Origin: CAZLYK01 sp964563495
GTDB lineage: Bacteria; Acidobacteriota; Blastocatellia; RBC074
Length of the DNA: 19,604 bases
Assembly: GCA_964563495.1 (NCBI GenBank)
Contig: CAZLYK010000096.1
Coordinates: forward strand, 1 to 19,604
Direction of reading: 5' to 3'
Shown here: one piece after another, positions 15,796-19,604 of the stretch
Position numbering within the stretch: position 1 is the first letter of the stretch
Layout of the letters: every line of letters starts with the position of its first letter
Notes under the pieces: model-generated
Seen by the model: only the letters and a program-made list of their open reading frames with translations
What the model was told of the DNA's origin: nothing
Database searches by the model: none
Translations under genes and position numbers: made by a program

Positions 15796-17526
15796 AATCA
15801 CTATCCGGCGGCGTCCGGCTCGCTCGAAGGCAGATTCGATCGGTCCGGTGGCGGTGGCGGGGCGTTGATCGCGAATCTCGCGACTGGGGATATTGAAGAG
15901 ATCGAATCCCGAGATCTCAGCCTGCCCGGCCAGGTTGGTCACTTTGTTGAGCGAGATGGTATATGCCCCGACCGTTCCCCTGGCATAGGGAGTCGCGAGG
16001 ATGATGTAAATCCCCGTGGCTGGTAGCAGCCTGGTCAACTGGGCGTTGAGCCCCCCTCCCGAATTATCGTCGCTGGTCAGCGGCGGGTCGCCGTCATTGC
16101 GCTGAAGGATCAGGAAAGAATCGAATGCCACGGAGTTCATATTGATCCTCGCGTTCTCGTCCTTCAGACCATTGAACCAGTAGACATCCAGATAGGTTCC
16201 AGCCGCAGTCTGCAGATCGGTGGTGGCGATCGCGGCGTTACTGACAACCTGCCCGTAGGTCAGTTGCTGGGCGATGTTGCTCGTGACCTTGAGAGTATAG
16301 GCGCCCACGCCGTTGGGCTCGAAATCCGACGAAGAAGCAAAAACGACGTATCTGCCGGCCGTCGGCAAGACCGTCAACAAGAGGGCATTGTTGTTCTCAG
16401 GAGTGCCGTTTCCATACTGGCCGGTCTGGTCGTCGGCGGCAACCAGGGTCAGAGAGGTGCCGTCCTGTCGATAGAGCAGAACGCCGGCGTCAAATTGGGT
16501 AGAGCGCAGATCCACGGCAACCGTCGTGTTGGCCACCGTAGTCTCAAATCTGTAAGCATCAAAGAAATAAGTATTGCCTTCGCTGCCCGCCTGAACCTGA
16601 TCATCGGCGGTCAGCTGGCCGTCGATGGTCTGACCGGCCGTAATCTCGGTCACGACGATCGGAGGCAGTTCTCCGGCTAACTTGATGGTCACTTCGTTCG
16701 AGGTGCGGCCTCCGGCCGTGACCCTGATCCGAACCGAACCGAGACCCGAAAGCTCGGGCGGAATAATCACGTTCATCTGATCCAGGCCGGCGAAATCCGG
16801 CGACGCCCCGGCATACTGTACGTTTGCCGGCACACCCTGAATTCTGACGGTGATCGCCTCGGCCACCCCATTGCCGTCGGTGGGGTTAGCCGCCGGTGTA
16901 TTGCGCAACCCGGTTCCGAAGAGAACCAATATATTAGGCTGCTGCTTTGTGCCGGCGACGAGATCCTTTTCGGTCAAATCAGGGTTCGCCACATTGATGT
17001 AAGTTATCCCGTCGGTCGTGGTCAGCGCAGCCGCCACCCCCTGGCCGTTGGCTCGGGCGGAAAAGAGTCCCGGCGCACTGCGCGCGACGGGAAAGGTCCC
17101 GGTCCGCGTCGTGTTGTCTGAGTTGGTGACAACGATCGTCGCGGTTCCATCGACGATACTCGACGGAACTAATAGATTGATCTGGGTCGGCCCGACAAAA
17201 AAGAGACTGGTCGTCACTCCATTGATCTTGACGCTGACGCCTCCGAGCGTGGTCGGCAGCGGGACGGAGGTCGCGGTATAGGACTGGTTGTTTTGTGTGA
17301 CGAAGCTCCCGAAGGCCGCCCCGATCGTATCCGGCGGGACCGCCCGGTTAGCGTCGTTGGCAAAACTCGCCGCATTGAAAACGCCAACCGTGCCTTGCGC
17401 CGACGTCGTCTCAAGCCAAAACCCGCTCCCCCAACGGGAAAAACCGGCACCGGCCAACGCCAGCAACAGCGCCGCCAACAACATCGGGCGGATCACCGCA
17501 CGTATCCTGATCGAAACAAATTTCAT
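15781..17526 (-). CDS. Secreted TIGR03437-type protein with two PPC domains
   Basis: This 581-residue exported protein has a signal peptide or anchor in residues 1-44 (...ETTSAQG). Residues about 47-283 match the TIGR03437 region characteristic of Acidobacteria (VFNAASFA, then PPDTIGAAFGS, then PLPTTLGGVSVKINGV, then FVGPTQINLLVPSSI, then a second half with LVLFGTGLRN and DQMNVIIPPELSG). Two pre-peptidase C-terminal (PPC) beta-sandwiches follow at about 297-414 and 422-527, each with the DAYRFE or DVYWFN strand and an ending GAYTL or GAYTI. No catalytic domain is seen, so it is probably an adhesive or surface-display protein. The last residues (INRQD) and the stop are encoded by the dispersed palindrome. 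AGGAGT 6 nt before the ATG supports the start. Confidence 0.85.
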   Translation of the reverse strand: MKFVSIRIRAVIRPMLLAALLLALAGAGFSRWGSGFWLETTSAQGTVGVFNAASFANDANRAVPPDTIGAAFGSFVTQNNQSYTATSVPLPTTLGGVSVKINGVTTSLFFVGPTQINLLVPSSIVDGTATIVVTNSDNTTRTGTFPVARSAPGLFSARANGQGVAAALTTTDGITYINVANPDLTEKDLVAGTKQQPNILVLFGTGLRNTPAANPTDGNGVAEAITVRIQGVPANVQYAGASPDFAGLDQMNVIIPPELSGLGSVRIRVTAGGRTSNEVTIKLAGELPPIVVTEITAGQTIDGQLTADDQVQAGSEGNTYFFDAYRFETTVANTTVAVDLRSTQFDAGVLLYRQDGTSLTLVAADDQTGQYGNGTPENNNALLLTVLPTAGRYVVFASSSDFEPNGVGAYTLKVTSNIAQQLTYGQVVSNAAIATTDLQTAAGTYLDVYWFNGLKDENARINMNSVAFDSFLILQRNDGDPPLTSDDNSGGGLNAQLTRLLPATGIYIILATPYARGTVGAYTISLNKVTNLAGQAEISGFDLFNIPSREIRDQRPATATGPIESAFERAGRRRIVINRQD

Positions 17527-17624
17527 GGTCTACTCCTGTAAATACACTCTTATTGCTATCGCAACCTGCTGTTGCAGCATAGAGCACAGTGAATTAGAGG
17601 GGACGGTTCACAGGTCCTGCTCTC

Positions 17625-17654
17625 AATCTATCTGCCACCAGACTTTGCTGTCAA
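17625..17654 (-). promoter_or_regulatory. Probable promoter of the TIGR03437 gene
   Basis: On the minus strand, TTGACA (17654-17649) and TAGATT (17630-17625) are separated by 18 nt, the same architecture as the metY promoter. The leader would be about 90 nt and contains small overlapping hairpins (GCAAC/GTTGC, TGCTG/CAGCA at 17561-17579). Confidence 0.5.
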
Positions 17655-17699
17655 GATGGCCTGGGATTTAGAAATGGTTTTGGCCGCAAGAGTCTGACT

Positions 17700-17804
17700 A
17701 AATCAAAAATAGACAGGATCGACATGATTTAAGCAGGATTTGACAAGACGCTGTCTTGTCAAATCCTGCTTAAATCATGTCGATCCTGTCTATTTTTCTG
17801 ATTT
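17700..17804. repeat. Palindromic intergenic element, copy 7 (45-bp perfect stem)
   Basis: Bases 17705-17749 and 17753-17797 are exact inverse complements over 45 bp around the 3-nt loop GCT. The symmetry resumes outside as AAATCA/TGATTT after a one-base slip. The stem ends in AAAAATAG/CTATTTTT, giving a T-run on the 3' side on either strand, as in intrinsic terminators. It contains the TAG stop and last codons of the TolC-family gene. Confidence 0.95.
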
Positions 17805-19472
17805 GATCTCTATGCTGTTGCTGGAAAGAGTGGTGGAGATGACGCGCTGCAGCTCAGCGACCGCTTTGTTGTAATCAGCCAGAGCGCGCAGCTCGGTGCC
17901 GCGGGACTGGGCCAATTCGTTTTGACGCTGCAGGATGAAGAAGGTGGTCGAGAGACCGGCTGAAAACTTCTTCTCTTCTCCCTCAAGCTGTTTCTCGGCG
18001 TATTCGCGGGCCGCGCGGGAAGCGTCGATTCTGAGCCTGGCGATTTCGACCGACTGAACCGCGTTGCGAACCTCAACCTCCAGATTCTGGATCAGGCGGC
18101 GGTTTTGCAGATCGAGCTGTCGATCGGTCTCCCGCGCGCGCGAGAGATTGGCTTTGGCCGTCCGGTTCTGGAGCGGGAAACTGAACTGCAAACCGACACT
18201 CCAGGTGCGGAACTCATTTTTGAACATGTTCTTCAACGAAGTTCCATAACCGCCGACAAAATCCGGGAACGGCGGAACCGGCCCAGTCAAATTCTGCGGC
18301 TGACCGCCCAGGCCGACAGTGCCATAACTGCTGATGATGTCGATTTGCGGCTTGGCCTGATTCCTGAAGAAATCGACATCGACCTTATTGATCTCTTTTT
18401 GAAGGGAGAGTTGTTTGATTTCGGGCCGGTTTGCCTGCGCCAGGCTGACCGCATCGGCCAGGGGCATGACCAGCGGCTGAATCTCAAACGATTCGACCGG
18501 CAATATCTGCGCGTTCCAGAGCGGATCGCTCGGGCTCTCAACCGTCATGGCCTTGAGGTTGTTTTCGGCGACCGAGACGGCGTTCATGCTGACGAAGACC
18601 TGCTGCCGGCGCGTCTCGAGCTGGGTCGCGGCCGAAATGACATCGATCGGTGCCAATGTGCCGACCTCGACCTGACGCTTGTTATTCGATAATTGCGTCT
18701 CGGCCAGCTTGACCGCATCGCGCTGAATCTCTTCGTCCTTGATCGCAAAAGCCAGATCCCAGTATGCCTGCTGGACGCGCGAAATGATCTCGATCGCGCG
18801 CTGGCGGAACAAGGCGTCCGAAAGATCGAGCCTCTTTTTCGAGATCGAAATTTGACGGCGATTTGAATCGATCTTGTAATTCTTCATGACTGGCTGAGTC
18901 AGATTAAACGAGAGGACAGGCACATACTGGGGTGAGAAGGTATTGACGTTACCGGTCACACGGCGATTGGTGAAGGTCGCGTCCAGCCGGCCTCCGGTCT
19001 TCTCAATGTTCTGGCCCAGGTTGAAGTTATAGGTTGTCGTATCGTTCAAGGTGAAATTGTCCGTGGTGCCGCTGAACGGGAACGAGTTCGGGCGCTTAAC
19101 GGATTCATAGTTGAAAGTTGCGCCGGTGGTCAGGTCGTAGACCCCGCGGGCAGCCATGATATCGAACCCGGCGAGCTTGACGTTTTCGCGCTCGAGCTCG
19201 ATGTCGACGTTCTTATCCAATGCGTTGAGAATCGCATCTCGCAGGGTCCAGCGGACGACCTTACCCGGCTCCAACCCGACGGTGCGCTGTGGAATGGGGC
19301 GCGCCGTCGGCTGGTCTTGCGAACTCTGCGTCTGCGTCGCCTGCTGATCTCCACGCGGTGCGGCAGCAGAGTCTTGCGCCGCCGCCGGAATCGCCGCCGG
19401 CAAAACACAACTCACCGCCAAAGTCAGACTCACCAATCGGCGGGCAGTAGCCCGAAATCCAAATGTTTTCAT
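17790..19472 (-). CDS. TolC family outer-membrane efflux protein
   Basis: This 560-residue protein has a Sec signal peptide (1-32, ...PAAIPAAAQ) and a Ser/Gln/Pro-rich linker to about residue 65. Two outer-membrane efflux repeats follow. The first opens with WTLRDAILNALDKNVDIELERENVKLAGFDI. The second opens with the matching pattern PLADAVSLAQANRPEIKQLSLQKEINKVDVDFFRNQAKPQIDI. Long coiled-coil helices fit the periplasmic alpha-barrel (RAREYAEKQLEGEEKKFSAGLSTTFFILQRQNELAQ near the end). Such proteins trimerise into the exit duct of tripartite efflux or type I secretion pumps. No adaptor or inner-membrane pump is in the window on this side. GGAGAAGAG just before the ATG supports the start. The final codons and the TAG stop lie inside the 45-bp palindrome. 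Confidence 0.93.
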   Translation of the reverse strand: MKTFGFRATARRLVSLTLAVSCVLPAAIPAAAQDSAAAPRGDQQATQTQSSQDQPTARPIPQRTVGLEPGKVVRWTLRDAILNALDKNVDIELERENVKLAGFDIMAARGVYDLTTGATFNYESVKRPNSFPFSGTTDNFTLNDTTTYNFNLGQNIEKTGGRLDATFTNRRVTGNVNTFSPQYVPVLSFNLTQPVMKNYKIDSNRRQISISKKRLDLSDALFRQRAIEIISRVQQAYWDLAFAIKDEEIQRDAVKLAETQLSNNKRQVEVGTLAPIDVISAATQLETRRQQVFVSMNAVSVAENNLKAMTVESPSDPLWNAQILPVESFEIQPLVMPLADAVSLAQANRPEIKQLSLQKEINKVDVDFFRNQAKPQIDIISSYGTVGLGGQPQNLTGPVPPFPDFVGGYGTSLKNMFKNEFRTWSVGLQFSFPLQNRTAKANLSRARETDRQLDLQNRRLIQNLEVEVRNAVQSVEIARLRIDASRAAREYAEKQLEGEEKKFSAGLSTTFFILQRQNELAQSRGTELRALADYNKAVAELQRVISTTLSSNSIEIKSEK

Positions 19473-19501
19473 TGCCTCTTCTCCGTTTAAACTGCGCTTA
19501 A

Positions 19502-19530
19502 AATGAATCTTGGGTGTATCTTACCGTCAA
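19502..19530 (-). promoter_or_regulatory. Possible promoter of the TolC-family gene
   Basis: On the minus strand, TTGACG (19530-19525) lies 17 nt before TTCATT (19507-19502), which would give a leader of about 25 nt. The -10 matches only half of the consensus. The rest of 19531-19604 shows no further gene or strong structure. Confidence 0.3.
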
Positions 19531-19604
19531 CTCTTTACGAAGCGACCCCGGGGTTGGTTGCAAAAAACTTGGAAATCTTGTTCCTTCGGAGCAATAGTTG
19601 ATTA

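Overview
The window looks like a chromosomal segment of an Acidobacteriota bacterium, most likely near Blastocatellia. This rests on a TIGR03437-type secreted protein (a family expanded in Acidobacteria), moderate-to-high GC, SAM-dependent and transport genes of that style, and abundant short intergenic palindromes. The assignment is an inference from gene style; no rRNA or other phylogenetic marker is present.

Layout. (1) 1-3851, + strand: a membrane glycosyltransferase-like protein, an RDD membrane protein, the mechanosensitive channel MscL (its Shine-Dalgarno sits directly behind a 15-bp hairpin) and an SDR oxidoreductase. (2) 3896-9955, + strand: a tight four-gene run. It holds a secreted propeller/alpha-toroid-like protein, an APC-family amino acid permease, an exported SAM-methyltransferase-fold protein (ATGA overlap with the permease) and a 738-aa double-NicO metal transporter. 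(3) 9533-10375, - strand: a JAMM (Mec-like) metalloprotease whose frame runs 423 nt antisense through the 3' end of the transporter gene. (4) 10393-13096, + strand: a methionine-synthesis unit of a sigma70-like promoter, a SAM-II-type riboswitch, metY and metX. (5) tRNA-His(GTG), a GC-rich inverted repeat, an MsbA-like ABC exporter and a small DUF6526-like membrane protein. (6) 15781-19472, - strand: a TolC-family outer-membrane protein and, downstream of it, a TIGR03437 + PPC-domain secreted protein.

The most unusual feature cuts across all of this. A family of A/T-flanked palindromic elements (core AATAGACAGGATTGACAGGATT ... with its inverse, given in pieces below) occurs seven times in 19.6 kb. 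Six copies can be tested against an upstream gene, and each lies within about 5 nt of a stop codon or contains it. The copies range from a 45-bp perfect stem to half-elements. One copy has been absorbed into coding sequence and supplies the start codon and signal peptide of the NicO transporter; others supply the stop codons of three genes. They resemble REP/BIME-type 3'-end elements in position and probably act as (bidirectional) terminators or mRNA stabilisers, but I cannot name the family.

The metabolic theme of the centre is sulfur and methionine. MetX acetylates homoserine, MetY sulfhydrylates it to homocysteine, the leader senses SAM, and the divergent JAMM protease is of the kind linked elsewhere to sulfur-carrier-dependent cysteine synthesis. 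The rest is envelope and transport biology.
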